64,000 nt of DNA from Staphylococcus epidermidis (GCF_006742205.1 NZ_AP019721.1:372001-436000); one strand, 5' to 3'; shown: positions 48,278 to 58,868, counted from the first letter of the stretch. Translations and numbers: made by a program. The notes: generated by a model from the sequence alone, not told the origin.

Positions 48278-48345
48278 CAAGTATGAATAGTAAATTCGTT
48301 TCTTTCATTTTAAAAAATTAAAAAAGCAAAAGAATTGAGTTTAGA

Positions 48346-49512
48346 TTATTCTGCTATATGATATTCACGAATATTGTTATCAATAGATTTTAAATAGAAA
48401 ATGTCACGATCTGCATTTGATTTTTCAAGTTCATGATTCAATTCTAATTGGTCAAAGCGTTTGAAGAAATGTTCATATTCATCAACAGAAACCTCTATTC
48501 TATTATTTAATAAAGATTTGTGGCGCTCAACATCTAATTGCTCCTTGAATCCATCTACTAATGTTCCACTAAAGAACTCGCCTACAGAACCAGAACCATA
48601 ACTAAAGAGACCAATCGTTTGTCCGCCTTTTAAATCACGTGTTTCTAATAAAGAGATGAGACTTAAATATAAGGCCCCTGTGTAAATATTACCGACATAA
48701 CGATTATAATCAACTGCATCTTGGTAACTAGAGTTAAGACGGTCTTGTGTAGTTTCATCGGCATGATTAATAATAGAATCTAAAGCTTTTTGTCCCATTT
48801 TGGTGAATGGTACATGGAAACATAGTGAAGCGAAATCAGCGAGTGTTTTATTATGGCGACGTGCATATTCATTCCAACTTTCTTGGAATGACTTGATATA
48901 GGCATCTTTCGACAATGCACCAGCAACTAAGGGATATTGATGACCCGTTGGACGCCAGAAATCATAAACGTCTTCAGTATATGCTACGGCATCATCATTA
49001 AGTTTTAAAATACTTGGGTTATGTGAAATCATCATTGCAACTGCACCGGCACCTTGAGTAGGCTCACCACCAGAATGAATACCATAACGAGCTGTGTCAC
49101 TAGCAATGACAAGAACCTTTTCGTTAGGGCGTTGAGCAAGATAATCTTTGGCAAGTTGAATTGCAGGTGTTGCTGCATAACAAGCCTCTTTCATTTCAAA
49201 GCATCTTGCAAAGGGTTGAATACCTAAAAGATGGTGAATTTGAACGGCTGCTGCTTTGGCATTATCAATCGCAGACTCAGTTGCTACTATAACCATACCA
49301 ATATTCTTTTTATCTTCTTCTGTTATAATATCTTTAGCAGCATTGGCTCCCATAGATACGATATCTTGATTCACTGGGCTCACAGTCATTTCAGTTTGAC
49401 CAATTCCAATTAAAAATTTATTAGGATCGACTTGGCGCGCTTCTGCAAGTTTAGCCATGTCTACATAATATTTGGGTACATAGAAACTTATTTTATCTAT
49501 ACCTATATTCAT
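48346..49512 (-). CDS. mvaS: Hydroxymethylglutaryl-CoA synthase
   Basis: Condenses acetyl-CoA and acetoacetyl-CoA to HMG-CoA, the first committed step of the mevalonate route to isoprenoids. The 388-residue product equals the S. aureus length and is very similar. The catalytic cysteine C111 lies in [13 protein letters not shown]; the oxyanion/His region is [12 protein letters not shown]. The start MNIGID at 49512 follows AAAGGATG; the longer frame to 49581 is not supported. It is divergent from mvaA, with a 244-base gap. Confidence 0.95.
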   Translation of the reverse strand: MNIGIDKISFYVPKYYVDMAKLAEARQVDPNKFLIGIGQTEMTVSPVNQDIVSMGANAAKDIITEEDKKNIGMVIVATESAIDNAKAAAVQIHHLLGIQPFARCFEMKEACYAATPAIQLAKDYLAQRPNEKVLVIASDTARYGIHSGGEPTQGAGAVAMMISHNPSILKLNDDAVAYTEDVYDFWRPTGHQYPLVAGALSKDAYIKSFQESWNEYARRHNKTLADFASLCFHVPFTKMGQKALDSIINHADETTQDRLNSSYQDAVDYNRYVGNIYTGALYLSLISLLETRDLKGGQTIGLFSYGSGSVGEFFSGTLVDGFKEQLDVERHKSLLNNRIEVSVDEYEHFFKRFDQLELNHELEKSNADRDIFYLKSIDNNIREYHIAE

Positions 49513-49620
49513 AAGGTGTGACATCCTTTCATTTTTTGAAGTAGCACTAGTATCATACCAAAGAAAATTCGTTTTATACAATGAAATATAACAGACATGA
49601 CCAGGAATATATAATAAATA

Positions 49621-49635
49621 TGTAAGCGCTTTACA
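49621..49635. promoter_or_regulatory. cre-like element between mvaS and mvaA
   Basis: TGTAAGCGCTTTACA is close to the symmetrical cre form TGTAAGCGCTTACA but has one extra T, so its spacing deviates from the CcpA consensus. It sits in the divergent promoter region. Only a possible site. Confidence 0.3.
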
Positions 49636-49756
49636 AAAATTGTGAAAAGTTTTGAATTATTTGAGTGCAAGACAATGTTAGCAGTTGATATTTAAAGCGA
49701 AAGTTAAAAGGTTACATTACTACAGTAATATAAAGATATTTTAAAGGAGTACATAA

Positions 49757-51034
49757 ATGAAAAGTTTAGATAAAGGATTTAGACATTTAACACGAAAAGA
49801 TAAATTAAAAAAACTTGTTGAATACGGTTGGCTAGATGATGAAAACTATGAAATATTACTTAATCATCCGTTAATTAATGAGGAAGTCGCAAACAGTTTA
49901 ATTGAAAATGTCATTGGTCAAGGTGCACTACCAGTAGGGTTATTACCTCGAATTATAGTTGATGATAAAGAATATGTAGTACCTATGATGGTAGAGGAAC
50001 CTTCTGTCGTAGCAGCAGCAAGTTATGGCGCAAAACTCGTTAATCAAAGTGGTGGATTTAAGACAATTTCAAGTGAACGTCTAATGATTGGACAAATTGT
50101 CTTTGATGATGTTGAAGACACAGGCACATTAGCTAACTCAATATATCAAATAGAATCACAAATTCATCAAATCGCTGATGAAGCTTACCCTTCTATTAAA
50201 GCAAGAGGTGGAGGATATCAACGTATTGAAATAGATACATTCCCTAATCATCGATTATTATCTTTGAAGGTTTTTGTTGATACTAAAGATGCTATGGGTG
50301 CTAATATGTTAAATACAATATTAGAAGCAATCACTGCACATCTAAAAGTTAAATTTTCAAATCAAAATGTTTTAATGAGTATTTTATCTAATCATGCGAC
50401 AGCATCAGTAGTAAAAGTACAAGGGGAAATAGATATTGAAGATTTACATAGAGGAGAGAGAAGTGGCGAAGAGGTAGCACAACGTATGGAACGAGCGTCA
50501 GTTCTTGCACAAGTAGATATACATCGTGCTGCAACACATAACAAAGGTGTGATGAATGGTATACACGCTGTAGTATTGGCTACAGGCAATGATACAAGAG
50601 GAGTTGAAGCAAGTGCTCATGCATATGCAAGCAAAGATGGTCATTATAGAGGGATAGCTACTTGGGAATATGATCGCTCACGTAATAAATTGGTTGGAAC
50701 TATTGAAGTTCCTATGACTTTAGCGACAGTAGGTGGAGGTACGAAAGTTTTACCTATTGCTAAAGCCTCATTAAATTTGCTTAATGTTGAAAATGCACAG
50801 GAACTAGGGCAAGTTGTTGCTGCTGTTGGATTAGCACAAAATTTCTCTGCATGTAGAGCGCTAGTGTCTGAGGGGATACAACAAGGACATATGAGTTTAC
50901 AATATAAATCATTAGCGATTGTTGTAGGTGCAAAAGGCGAAGAAATTGCGCAAGTAGCTGAAGCGCTCAAATATGAATCACAAGCTAATACTGCCAAAGC
51001 TCAAGAAATCTTGATGAATATAAGAAAGTCATAA
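49757..51034 (+). CDS. mvaA: Hydroxymethylglutaryl-CoA reductase, class II
   Basis: Reduces HMG-CoA to mevalonate. The 425-residue length is that of bacterial class II enzymes. Motifs: ENVIGQGALPVGLLP in the dimerisation/CoA region, VDTKDAMGANM for the cofactor domain, the ATHNKGVMNGI stretch and TLATVGGGTKVLP. AAAGGAG precedes the ATG. Divergent from mvaS; a long bidirectional hairpin ends it. Confidence 0.95.
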   Translation: MKSLDKGFRHLTRKDKLKKLVEYGWLDDENYEILLNHPLINEEVANSLIENVIGQGALPVGLLPRIIVDDKEYVVPMMVEEPSVVAAASYGAKLVNQSGGFKTISSERLMIGQIVFDDVEDTGTLANSIYQIESQIHQIADEAYPSIKARGGGYQRIEIDTFPNHRLLSLKVFVDTKDAMGANMLNTILEAITAHLKVKFSNQNVLMSILSNHATASVVKVQGEIDIEDLHRGERSGEEVAQRMERASVLAQVDIHRAATHNKGVMNGIHAVVLATGNDTRGVEASAHAYASKDGHYRGIATWEYDRSRNKLVGTIEVPMTLATVGGGTKVLPIAKASLNLLNVENAQELGQVVAAVGLAQNFSACRALVSEGIQQGHMSLQYKSLAIVVGAKGEEIAQVAEALKYESQANTAKAQEILMNIRKS

Positions 51035-51036
51035 TT

Positions 51037-51103
51037 AAAAAGCCGTCAAACGGGTATATCTTGATATATAGCTTCAAGGATATACTTATTTGACGGTTTG
51101 TTT
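51037..51103. terminator. Bidirectional terminator mvaA / CHAP gene
   Basis: A long stem: GCCGTCAAA (51042-51050) with TTTGACGGT (51089-51097), then GTATATC with GATATAC and TTGA with TCAA further in. A-run on the left, T-rich on the right. Confidence 0.88.
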
Positions 51104-51110
51104 GATTTGA

Positions 51111-51542
51111 TTAATAAATATAATTATAGTTTCGTGCAGACGATTTACTAATAATGCGTGTGCCGTAGCCTAATGGCACATTATAATTATATTCAGAAAT
51201 TTTGATTTTTCCATTCTTATATACTTTTTCAACCACTGCTACGTGCCCATAATAGCCTCTCGTTGATTGCATAACAGCGTATTTTCGAGGCTTATGTCCA
51301 GTTGCATAACCAGATCGACGTGCATTGCTATACCAATTCTTAGCATTACCCCATCGATTTGATACAGGTTTACCTAATTGAGCACGACGTTTAAATGCCC
51401 ACCAAGTGCATTGTTTTTTACCATAATAATTATGTGCAGCATGGGAAATATGCGTTTGTTCAATAGCTTGATATGAGAGTGTTCCAGTAAATGTAATCAT
51501 TGTAGCGATAATAATACGAGATAATAATTTTTTGAATTTCAT
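51111..51542 (-). CDS. Small secreted CHAP-domain protein, SsaA-like
   Basis: A 143-residue secreted protein: a signal peptide (cleavage near SHA-AH, residue 36), then a CHAP domain alone. Catalytic cysteine in KKQCTWWAFKRR and histidine in GYYGHVAVVE; the RNYNYIY end matches SsaA-type proteins. The mature part is very basic, unlike SsaA at 34296, which fits binding to anionic wall polymers. GGGAGAAAG precedes the ATG. Probable peptidoglycan amidase or endopeptidase. Confidence 0.85.
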   Translation of the reverse strand: MKFKKLLSRIIIATMITFTGTLSYQAIEQTHISHAAHNYYGKKQCTWWAFKRRAQLGKPVSNRWGNAKNWYSNARRSGYATGHKPRKYAVMQSTRGYYGHVAVVEKVYKNGKIKISEYNYNVPLGYGTRIISKSSARNYNYIY

Positions 51543-51690
51543 TTCTTTCTCCCAAAAAATGTATTTATTTAATGACAGTAATAATAATAGTATTTAAAAA
51601 TGCGCTATACAATATAAGAAATGAATTATCAAAGTAAATGTAACATTAATGAAATATACATATTTTTATCGTAATAATCGTTTGAGTAAA

Positions 51691-51731
51691 AAAAGAGTGA
51701 GACTACATTCAAATAAAATGTAATCTCACTC
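51691..51731 (-). terminator. Terminator after the YozE gene (minus strand)
   Basis: Arms GAGTGAGACTACATT (51695-51709) and AATGTAATCTCACTC (51717-51731) pair along 15 bp with one wobble. The T-run is on the minus strand (A-run at 51688-51694). Confidence 0.85.
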
Positions 51732-51799
51732 AGGTACGAGATGATTAACTCCATGTATATAAGTATGCGTAAATGTTAAAGTCATGTCATAACATCAAT

Positions 51800-52015
51800 T
51801 TATACTTTAGTGAATTGGTTGAAAACAGCTAGTGCCCGTTTGATACTCGTCACTGGTATGTTTTCCGGACATGGATGATTTCGAAAATATGTCAAGATTT
51901 CTTTTTGGCTCGTCACGTCTTTAGGGAAATTGATATCTTGATTAATCCAATCAACCAATTCACCTAATGGCGTGTCATCACCTAGGAAATTTTGCATAAA
52001 TTCGTAAAAGCTCAA
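51800..52015 (-). CDS. YozE-family SAM-like protein
   Basis: A 71-residue cytoplasmic protein of the YozE/UPF0346 family, with the SAM-like helical fold: MSFYEFMQNFLGDDTPLGEL, then DINFPKDVTSQKEILTYF. Its function is unknown. The start is TTG with GAGGTGAG upstream. Confidence 0.85.
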   Translation of the reverse strand: MSFYEFMQNFLGDDTPLGELVDWINQDINFPKDVTSQKEILTYFRNHPCPENIPVTSIKRALAVFNQFTKV

Positions 52016-52202
52016 TATCTCACCTCATAATATATTTTATGAGCCGACTTTTATTTTAACATATTTTCGTTTTTTAAAATACTTGAAAAACTAAATAAAA
52101 TGTTTTGAATTATAGTTTTTAAATATATTAATCGCTAGAAAGGTCAATTTTGTTGTATAATTAAACTTACTATTGAATTATATCAAAACTAGGGGGATAT
52201 GC

Positions 52203-53087
52203 ATGGATATAAAACACATGAAATACTTTGTTGAAGTTGTCAAACAAGGTGGTATGACAAACGCTTCAAAATCCTTGTATATTGCGCAACCAACTATCAG
52301 TAAAGCAATTAAGGATATTGAAGCAGAGATGGCTGTCCCTTTATTTGACCGGAGTAAAAGAAGTTTAGTACTTACTGATGCAGGTAAAATTTTTTTCAAG
52401 AAATGTCAAGAAATCATCGCACTATATGATAATTTGCCCACTGAAATTAATAGTTTGTATGGTTTAGAAACAGGTCATATCACTATTAGTATGTCTGCAG
52501 TGATGAGCATGCGTAAATTTATTGGCGTATTAGGAGACTTTCATCAACTTTATCCGAATATCACGTACAACTTAATCGAAAGTGGTGGTAAGACGACTGA
52601 AAACCTTATACTTAATGATGAAGTGGATATTGGTGTGACAACATTGCCAGTAGATCATCAAAAATTTGAATGTATATCTTTAAACAAAGAAGAACTGACT
52701 GTAGTTTTAAATAAAGAACATCCTTTAGCACAAAAATCTTCTATTAAAATGGAAGAATTAGCTGATGAGAACTTCATTTTATTTAATGAAGATTTCTATC
52801 TCAACGATAAAATTATTGAAAATGCGAAGAATGCTGGATTCGTGCCGAACATGGCCTCACAAATCTCACAATGGAATGTGATTGAAAATCTTGTCATTAA
52901 TCAATTAGGTATTTCCATATTGCCAGCCACTATAGCACAATTACTTAATGATGACGTCAAAATTGTACATTTGGAAAATGCACATACAACTTGGGAGCTT
53001 GGTGTCGTTTGGAAAAAAGATAAACGTTTAAGTCATGCTACAAATAAATGGATAGAATTTTTGAAAGAAAGATTATCCGAAGAATAA
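52203..53087 (+). CDS. cidR: LysR-type regulator CidR
   Basis: A 294-residue LysR regulator directly upstream of cidABC, as in S. aureus, where CidR activates cidABC and alsSD in response to overflow metabolism and acetate. The helix-turn-helix (3-60) contains KYFVEVVKQGGMTNASKSLY; the effector domain follows. GGGGG six bases upstream selects the ATG at 52203; an earlier in-frame start (52173) has no ribosome binding site. It ends in its own terminator, so cidABC has a separate promoter. Confidence 0.92.
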   Translation: MDIKHMKYFVEVVKQGGMTNASKSLYIAQPTISKAIKDIEAEMAVPLFDRSKRSLVLTDAGKIFFKKCQEIIALYDNLPTEINSLYGLETGHITISMSAVMSMRKFIGVLGDFHQLYPNITYNLIESGGKTTENLILNDEVDIGVTTLPVDHQKFECISLNKEELTVVLNKEHPLAQKSSIKMEELADENFILFNEDFYLNDKIIENAKNAGFVPNMASQISQWNVIENLVINQLGISILPATIAQLLNDDVKIVHLENAHTTWELGVVWKKDKRLSHATNKWIEFLKERLSEE

Positions 53088-53398
53088 TATAAATATAATA
53101 ACAAACAATGCATTTAATAAAAGAGCGAAGTTGTTAAAGATGTGAAATAATATGTTTTTACAAAGTCATATTACAACGAAAACGTAGGGTTTTGAATTAT
53201 AAATTAATTCTGCCCTACGTTTTTTTACTATCAATTAGTTCTCAGCACTATTAATTTGCTAGCGTTTTCATAGATTTAAGGAATATAAAATATCATGAAT
53301 AAATATTTTTAATATATAATAGCAAACACTATAATAGAAAATGTCACTAAAAAAATACAGTAACAATTTGGACACATTTTTAGAAAGGGGTGTTGTTG
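53088..53398. other. Intergenic region cidR / cidA
   Basis: About 310 bases: the cidR terminator (53179-53224) and then the cidA promoter region, which should bind CidR. TTTGCTA and TAGCAAA occur 62 bases apart (near 53255 and 53325), the only symmetry I note. Confidence 0.45.
53179..53227 (+). terminator. Terminator of cidR
   Basis: Arms AAAACGTAGGG (53179-53189) and CCCTACGTTTT (53213-53223) are perfect, with GAATTA/TAATTC inside and a T-run after. Confidence 0.9.
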
Positions 53399-53791
53399 AT
53401 GGAAAAAGCAAAATTTGTCATTAAGTTAATACTTCAACTTGCCCTTATCATGCTTATTACTTTTATAGGCACAGAAGTTCAAAAATTACTTCATATACCT
53501 CTAGCAGGTAGTATCGTAGGGCTTATGCTTTTTTTCCTATTGTTACAATTTAAAATTGTACCTGAATCATGGATTAATGTAGGAGCAGACTTTTTACTTA
53601 AAACAATGGTTTTCTTCTTTATCCCATCAGTGGTAGGAATTATGGATGTTGCATCTAATATCACGATGAATTATATATTATTCTTTATTGTTATTATAAT
53701 TGGTACATGCCTTGTAGCACTATCATCAGGTTATATCGCTGAAAAAATGCTAGAAAAAAGCAATACACGTAAAGGAACTGATCACTCATGA
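53399..53791 (+). CDS. cidA: Holin-like protein CidA
   Basis: A 130-residue membrane protein of the CidA/LrgA family with about four segments (RSmall loops, [20 protein letters not shown] motif). It acts in murein hydrolase export, programmed cell death and, more recently proposed, metabolite handling. AAGGGG eight bases upstream selects the ATG at 53399 over the in-frame start at 53390. Its stop overlaps cidB as ATGA. Confidence 0.92.
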   Translation: MEKAKFVIKLILQLALIMLITFIGTEVQKLLHIPLAGSIVGLMLFFLLLQFKIVPESWINVGADFLLKTMVFFFIPSVVGIMDVASNITMNYILFFIVIIIGTCLVALSSGYIAEKMLEKSNTRKGTDHS

Positions 53792-54477
53792 ATGAATACT
53801 TACAAGCAGTTCTAATGATTTTGTTAACTATTGTTCTGTACTATGTTTCCAAAAAGATTCAAGATAAATACAATAATCCACTATTAAATCCAGCTCTTAT
53901 TGCATCAATTGCAATAATTATTGTTTTATTGGTTTGCGGAGTAAGCTATAAGGGGTATATGAAAGGTGGTACCTGGATTAACCATGTTTTAAACGCTACA
54001 GTTGTATGTCTTGCATACCCACTTTATCAAAATAAAAAGAAAATAAAAAAATATTTAACAATTATTTTCACAAGCGTGTTGACTGGTGTAGTTCTCAATT
54101 TTGTGTTAGTATTTACAACGTTGAAAATCTTTGGTTATTCTAAAGACACAATTGTTACCCTGTTACCTAGATCAATTACAGCAGCAGTAGGTATAGAGGT
54201 TTCTCAAGAATTGGGAGGAACAGATACAATTACTGTGCTCTTTATCATAACTACAGGTTTAATCGGCAGTATTTTAGGTTCAATGCTTTTACGTATGGGA
54301 GGTTTTAAATCTTCCATTGCGCGAGGACTAACTTATGGGAATGCTTCTCACGCATTTGGTACCGCAAAAGCATTAGAGCTTGATATTGAATCAGGAGCGT
54401 TCAGTTCAATTGGTATGATTTTAACAGCAGTCATTAGTTCTGTTCTCATACCAGTACTGATTTTATTGTTTTACTAA
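53788..54477 (+). CDS. cidB: LrgB-family membrane protein CidB
   Basis: A 229-residue membrane protein with roughly seven segments, partner of CidA. The stretch [20 protein letters not shown] and the C-terminal [18 protein letters not shown] are the LrgB/CidB signature. The four-base overlap with cidA indicates translational coupling. Confidence 0.93.
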   Translation: MNEYLQAVLMILLTIVLYYVSKKIQDKYNNPLLNPALIASIAIIIVLLVCGVSYKGYMKGGTWINHVLNATVVCLAYPLYQNKKKIKKYLTIIFTSVLTGVVLNFVLVFTTLKIFGYSKDTIVTLLPRSITAAVGIEVSQELGGTDTITVLFIITTGLIGSILGSMLLRMGGFKSSIARGLTYGNASHAFGTAKALELDIESGAFSSIGMILTAVISSVLIPVLILLFY

Positions 54478-54526
54478 AGGGAAAAAGATTTACTCATATT
54501 AATAGAAAGGGAGGCTATTTGTAAAA

Positions 54527-56266
54527 ATGGCACAAATTAAAGCAAATGAAGCATTAGTTAAGGCATTACAAACCTGGAATATTGATCATTTATATGGTAT
54601 TCCTGGCGACTCAGTAGATGCTGTTGTTGATAGCTTACGTACGGTCAGAGATCAATTTAAATTCTATCACGTACGTCATGAAGAGGTAGCGAGTTTAGCT
54701 GCTGCAAGTTACACAAAAATGACAGGGAAAATTGGTGTAGCTTTAAGTATCGGAGGACCTGGTATTGTACACTTATTAAATGGTATGTACGATGCTAAAA
54801 TGGATAATGTACCTCAACTTATTATTGCTGGACAAACAAATAGTACATTATTAGGTACAAAATTCTTCCAAGAGACAAACATTTCTAAAATGGTTGATGA
54901 TGTTGCTGTATATCACCACCAAATTCAAAAAGGTGATAACGTATTTGAAATTACAAATGAAGCAATTCGTACGGCATACGAGAAAAAAGGTGTCTCTGTT
55001 ATCATTTGTCCAAATGACTTATTAACTCAAAAAATTAAAGACACTACAAATCGTGCAGTTGATACAACTAAACCAAAACCAGCTTCACCAAAATTCAAAA
55101 GTATTAAAAAAGCAGCTAAATTAATTGATAAAGCTAAAAAACCAGTAATGCTTATTGGTTTAGGTACACAACACGCTAAAGATGAATTACGTGAATTTAT
55201 TGAAGCTGCAAAAATTCCAGTTATTCACACATTACCTGCAAAAACAATCTTACCTGACGATCATCCTTATAGTATTGGTAACTTAGGTAAAATTGGTACT
55301 AAAACATCTTATCAAACAATTCAAGATGCAGACTTATTAATTATGGCTGGTACGAACTATCCGTATGTTAACTATTTACCTAAGAAAAACATTAAAGCTA
55401 TTCAAATCGATACGAACGAAGAAAATATTGGTGCACGCTTTAAAATTAATGTAGGTATTTTAGGTGATAGTAAAGTTGCTTTCCATCAACTAACTGAAAA
55501 CATTAAGCATGTTGCAAAACGTCCATTCTTAGATAAGACATTAGAACGTAAAGCAGTTTGGGATAAATGGATGAAACAAGATTTGAATAATGACAATTCA
55601 CCATTACGTCCAGAACGTTTAATGAAAGCAATCAATGCTAACTTAAAAGATGATGCAATTATCTCAGCAGATGTTGGTACTTCTACAGTATGGTCTACGC
55701 GTTACTTAAACTTATCTGTAAATAATAAATTCATTATTTCTAGTTGGTTAGGTACTATGGGCTGTGGTTTACCAGGTGCGATGGCAGCTAAAATTGCTTA
55801 TCCAAACCGTCAAGCAGTAGCTATCACAGGTGACGGTGCGTTCCAAATGGTAATGCAAGACTTTGCTACAGCTGTTCAATATAACTTACCAATGACAATC
55901 TTCGTATTAAATAACAAACAATTGTCATTCATTAAATATGAACAACAAGCTGCTGGTGAATTAGAGTATGCCATTGATTTCTCTGATATGGATCATGCTA
56001 AATTTGCTGAAGCTGCTGGTGGTAAAGGCTATGTTGTGAGAGATGTAAGTCGTCTTGACGACATCGTTGAAGAGGCAATGGCTCAAGATGTTCCAACAAT
56101 CGTTGATGTTCATGTTGATCCTAATGCTGCACCATTACCAGGTAAAATTGTAAACGAAGAAGCATTTGGTTACAGTAAATGGGCTTATAGATCAATTACT
56201 GAAGATAAAAACTTAGACTTTGATCAAATCCCACCAATCTCTGTAGCAGCTAAACGTTTCTTATAA
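54527..56266 (+). CDS. cidC: Pyruvate oxidase CidC
   Basis: Oxidatively decarboxylates pyruvate to acetate, passing electrons to menaquinone, at the membrane. The 579-residue ThDP/FAD enzyme has HLYGIPGDSVDAVVDSL, the cofactor Glu in HVRHEEVASLAAAS, and ITGDGAFQMVMQDFATA with NNKQLSFIKYEQQ at the ThDP site. AAGGGAGG precedes the ATG. It follows cidB after 49 bases; cidABC couples acetate production to the holin-like pair. A strong terminator follows. Confidence 0.93.
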   Translation: MAQIKANEALVKALQTWNIDHLYGIPGDSVDAVVDSLRTVRDQFKFYHVRHEEVASLAAASYTKMTGKIGVALSIGGPGIVHLLNGMYDAKMDNVPQLIIAGQTNSTLLGTKFFQETNISKMVDDVAVYHHQIQKGDNVFEITNEAIRTAYEKKGVSVIICPNDLLTQKIKDTTNRAVDTTKPKPASPKFKSIKKAAKLIDKAKKPVMLIGLGTQHAKDELREFIEAAKIPVIHTLPAKTILPDDHPYSIGNLGKIGTKTSYQTIQDADLLIMAGTNYPYVNYLPKKNIKAIQIDTNEENIGARFKINVGILGDSKVAFHQLTENIKHVAKRPFLDKTLERKAVWDKWMKQDLNNDNSPLRPERLMKAINANLKDDAIISADVGTSTVWSTRYLNLSVNNKFIISSWLGTMGCGLPGAMAAKIAYPNRQAVAITGDGAFQMVMQDFATAVQYNLPMTIFVLNNKQLSFIKYEQQAAGELEYAIDFSDMDHAKFAEAAGGKGYVVRDVSRLDDIVEEAMAQDVPTIVDVHVDPNAAPLPGKIVNEEAFGYSKWAYRSITEDKNLDFDQIPPISVAAKRFL

Positions 56267-56280
56267 TAATACATTTTTAG

Positions 56281-56311
56281 AAACTCGACTCTAAGTAGTC
56301 GAGTTTTTTTA
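56281..56311 (+). terminator. Terminator of cidABC
   Basis: Perfect 10-bp arms AAACTCGACT (56281-56290) and AGTCGAGTTT (56297-56306), then TTTT. Confidence 0.93.
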
Positions 56312-56380
56312 TGTAAAATTTTCAAAAAGTATTGTAAACGCTTTATTGAATGTGTATACTAGATGTAAATAAAATCATTG

Positions 56381-56408
56381 CGTGTTACTGGTTATGCAGG
56401 CATGAGCA
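56381..56408 (+). promoter_or_regulatory. RAT antiterminator sequence before ptsG
   Basis: The stretch from CGTGTTACTG through GTTATGCAGG to CATGAG closely follows the ribonucleic antiterminator of B. subtilis ptsG (GTGTTACTGAT, then CAGGCATGAG). Its 3' end is shared with the first arm of the terminator below, so binding of a GlcT/LicT-type protein would block the stop. Confidence 0.85.
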
Positions 56409-56469
56409 AATAAGAGTGTCTATCTTTCGTGATATGAAATTGATAGTCTTATTTGTTCATGCTTTTTTT
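56400..56469 (+). terminator. Leader terminator controlled by the RAT
   Basis: Arms GCATGAGCAAATAAGA (56400-56415) and TCTTATTTGTTCATGC (56447-56462) pair along 16 bp with one G-T pair, with CTATC/GATAG inside and a seven-base T-run. It overlaps the RAT and lies about 40 bases before ptsG. Confidence 0.9.
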
Positions 56470-56509
56470 GTGGCACGTAAATAAGAAGATAGAGAGGAAT
56501 GAATTGATT

Positions 56510-58537
56510 ATGTTTAAAAAGCTATTTGGTCAAATGCAACGTATCGGTAAAGCTTTAATGTTACCAGTTGCGATTTTACCGGCTGCAGGGTTGCTATTAG
56601 CAATTGGGACTGCGTTTCAAGGCGAAGCGTTACAACATTATCTTCCATTTATAAAAAATGATATTGTTCAACAAATCGCTAATATGCTTACAGGTGCTGG
56701 TGGTATTATATTTGATAATCTACCTATTATCTTTGCTTTAGGTGTAGCAATTGGTCTTGCAGGTGGAGATGGTGTAGCTGCTATTGCTGCATTTGTTGGT
56801 TTTATCATTTTAAATAAAACAATGGGGGCTTTCTTGCATGTAACTCCAGATAAATTATCTGATCCAACTAATGGATATGCAAATGTATTAGGGATTCCTA
56901 CACTTCAAACAGGTGTGTTCGGAGGTATTATTATTGGTGCACTAGCAGCCTGGTGTTATAACAAATTCTATAATATTACCTTACCATCATATTTAGGATT
57001 CTTTGCAGGTAAACGTTTTGTACCAATTATGATGGCAACAACATCTTTCATTTTAGCCTTTCCGATGGCAATTATTTGGCCAACGATTCAAAACGGTTTA
57101 AATGCATTTAGTGAGGGGTTATTAGATTCAAATACAGGTTTAGCTGTATTTTTATTTGGATTTATTAAGCGATTATTAATACCATTTGGTTTACATCACA
57201 TTTTCCATGCACCATTCTGGTTTGAATTTGGTTCTTGGAAAAATGCTGCTGGAGAGATAATTAGAGGCGACCAACGTATTTTTATTGAACAAATCCGTGA
57301 AGGTGCTCATTTAACTTCTGGTAAATTCATGCAAGGGGAATTCCCAGTCATGATGTTTGGATTACCAGCTGCAGCATTGGCTATTTATCAAACAGCAAAA
57401 CCTGAGAATAAGAAAGTAGTTGCAGGTTTAATGATTTCTGCTGCATTAACATCATTTTTAACTGGTATTACTGAACCATTAGAATTCTCATTCTTATTTG
57501 TAGCACCATTCTTATTCGTAATTCACGCAGTATTAGATGGTTTATCATTCTTGACACTATACTTGTTAAATGTACATTTAGGATATACTTTCTCTGGAGG
57601 ATTTATAGATTATGTTTTATTAGGTATTCTACCTAATAAAACAGCATGGTGGCTTGTCATCCCAGTAGGTATTATTTATGCAGTGATTTACTACTTTGTA
57701 TTTAGATTCCTTATTGTTAAATTTAACTATAAAACACCAGGTCGTGAAGATAAAAAATCATCTGTAACAACTACATCGGCTAGTCAACTGCCATTCGATG
57801 TTTTGAAAGCAATGGGTGGTAAAGAAAATATTAAACATCTAGATGCTTGTATTACTAGACTAAGAGTAGAAGTAAATGAAAAATCAAAAGTTGATGTTGC
57901 CGGCCTTAAATCATTAGGTGCTTCAGGAGTACTTGAAGTCGGTAACAATATGCAAGCTATTTTCGGTCCTAAATCTGATCAAATCAAACATGATATGGCT
58001 AAGATAATAAGTGGAGAAATTACAAAACCAAGTGAAACAACAATTGATGAAGAAGTGTCAGATGATCCTGTACATGTGGAAGATATTGTAGAAACAGAAA
58101 TTTACGCACCTGGACATGGTGAGATAATACCGTTATCTGAAGTACCTGATAAAGTTTTCTCTGAAAAGATGATGGGTGATGGTATCGGATTTGTACCAGA
58201 TTCAGGAGAAATTGTAGCACCATTTGATGGTACAGTTAAAACAATTTTCCCTACAAAACATGCGATAGGATTGGAGTCTGATAGTGGTGTTGAAGTGTTA
58301 ATTCACATTGGTATCGATACAGTTAAATTAAATGGTGAAGGTTTTGAAAGTTTGGTAAATACTGATGAACCAGTAACACAAGGTCAACCATTAATGAAGA
58401 TTGATTTAGAATACTTAAAGGAACATGCTCCAAGTATTATTACACCAGTAATCATAACAAACCAAGAAGACAAAACATTAACAATTGAAGATGTAAAACA
58501 AGTCGATCCTGGTAAAGCGATTATGACAATTAAATAA
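56510..58537 (+). CDS. ptsG: PTS glucose transporter EIICBA
   Basis: Imports and phosphorylates glucose. The 675-residue protein has an EIIC membrane domain (about 1-410, starting [20 protein letters not shown]), an EIIB domain with the phosphocysteine in [13 protein letters not shown], and a C-terminal EIIA domain with the phosphohistidine in [18 protein letters not shown]. It is close to S. aureus PtsG. The start is the ATG at 56510; a TTG at 56504 is nearer to GAGAGG and may also serve. Controlled by RAT-dependent antitermination. Confidence 0.93.
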
Positions 58538-58571
58538 AGCCTATAAGAATAACTTAATGGCTAAAACAAAT

Positions 58572-58612
58572 AAGTCTGGGACAAGGATATATTATGTCCC
58601 AGACTTTCTTTA
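58572..58612 (+). terminator. Terminator of ptsG
   Basis: Perfect 12-bp arms AAGTCTGGGACA (58572-58583) and TGTCCCAGACTT (58595-58606), then TCTTT. Confidence 0.92.
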
Positions 58613-58640
58613 TGTATATACAGATTCTTATGAGATGAGT

Positions 58641-58868
58641 CCAACACAGAGAATTTCCGAAGTAATACCATGGACAAAGCAAGTTGGGGTTGGGGCCCCA
58701 ACACAGAGAATTTCTGAAGAAATACCATGGACAAAGCAAGTTGGGGTTGAGGCCCCAACAGAGAGAATTTCCGAAGAAATTCCACGGACAAAGCAAGTTG
58801 GGGTTGGGGCCCCAACAGAGAGAATTTTCGAAGAAATTCCACGGACAAAGCAAGTTGGGGTTGGGGAG
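58641..58868. repeat. STAR-like tandem repeat, four 57-bp units
   Basis: Units start at 58641, 58698, 58755 and 58812, exactly 57 bases apart, each beginning CCAACA(CA)GAGAGAATT-like sequence and ending CAAGTTGGGGTTGGGGC; a partial unit closes the array. Two of the three junctions contain GTTGGGGCCCCAAC; the third reads TTGAGGCCCCAA. On the minus strand the TGTGTTGGGGCCCC words fit the published STAR consensus T(G/A/T)TGTTG(G/T)GGCCC(C/A). GC content is well above the surroundings. Confidence 0.85.

Noticed and set aside
58641..58868. A CRISPR array
   Set aside because: The whole 57-bp unit is conserved; there are no unique spacers and no cas genes in the window.
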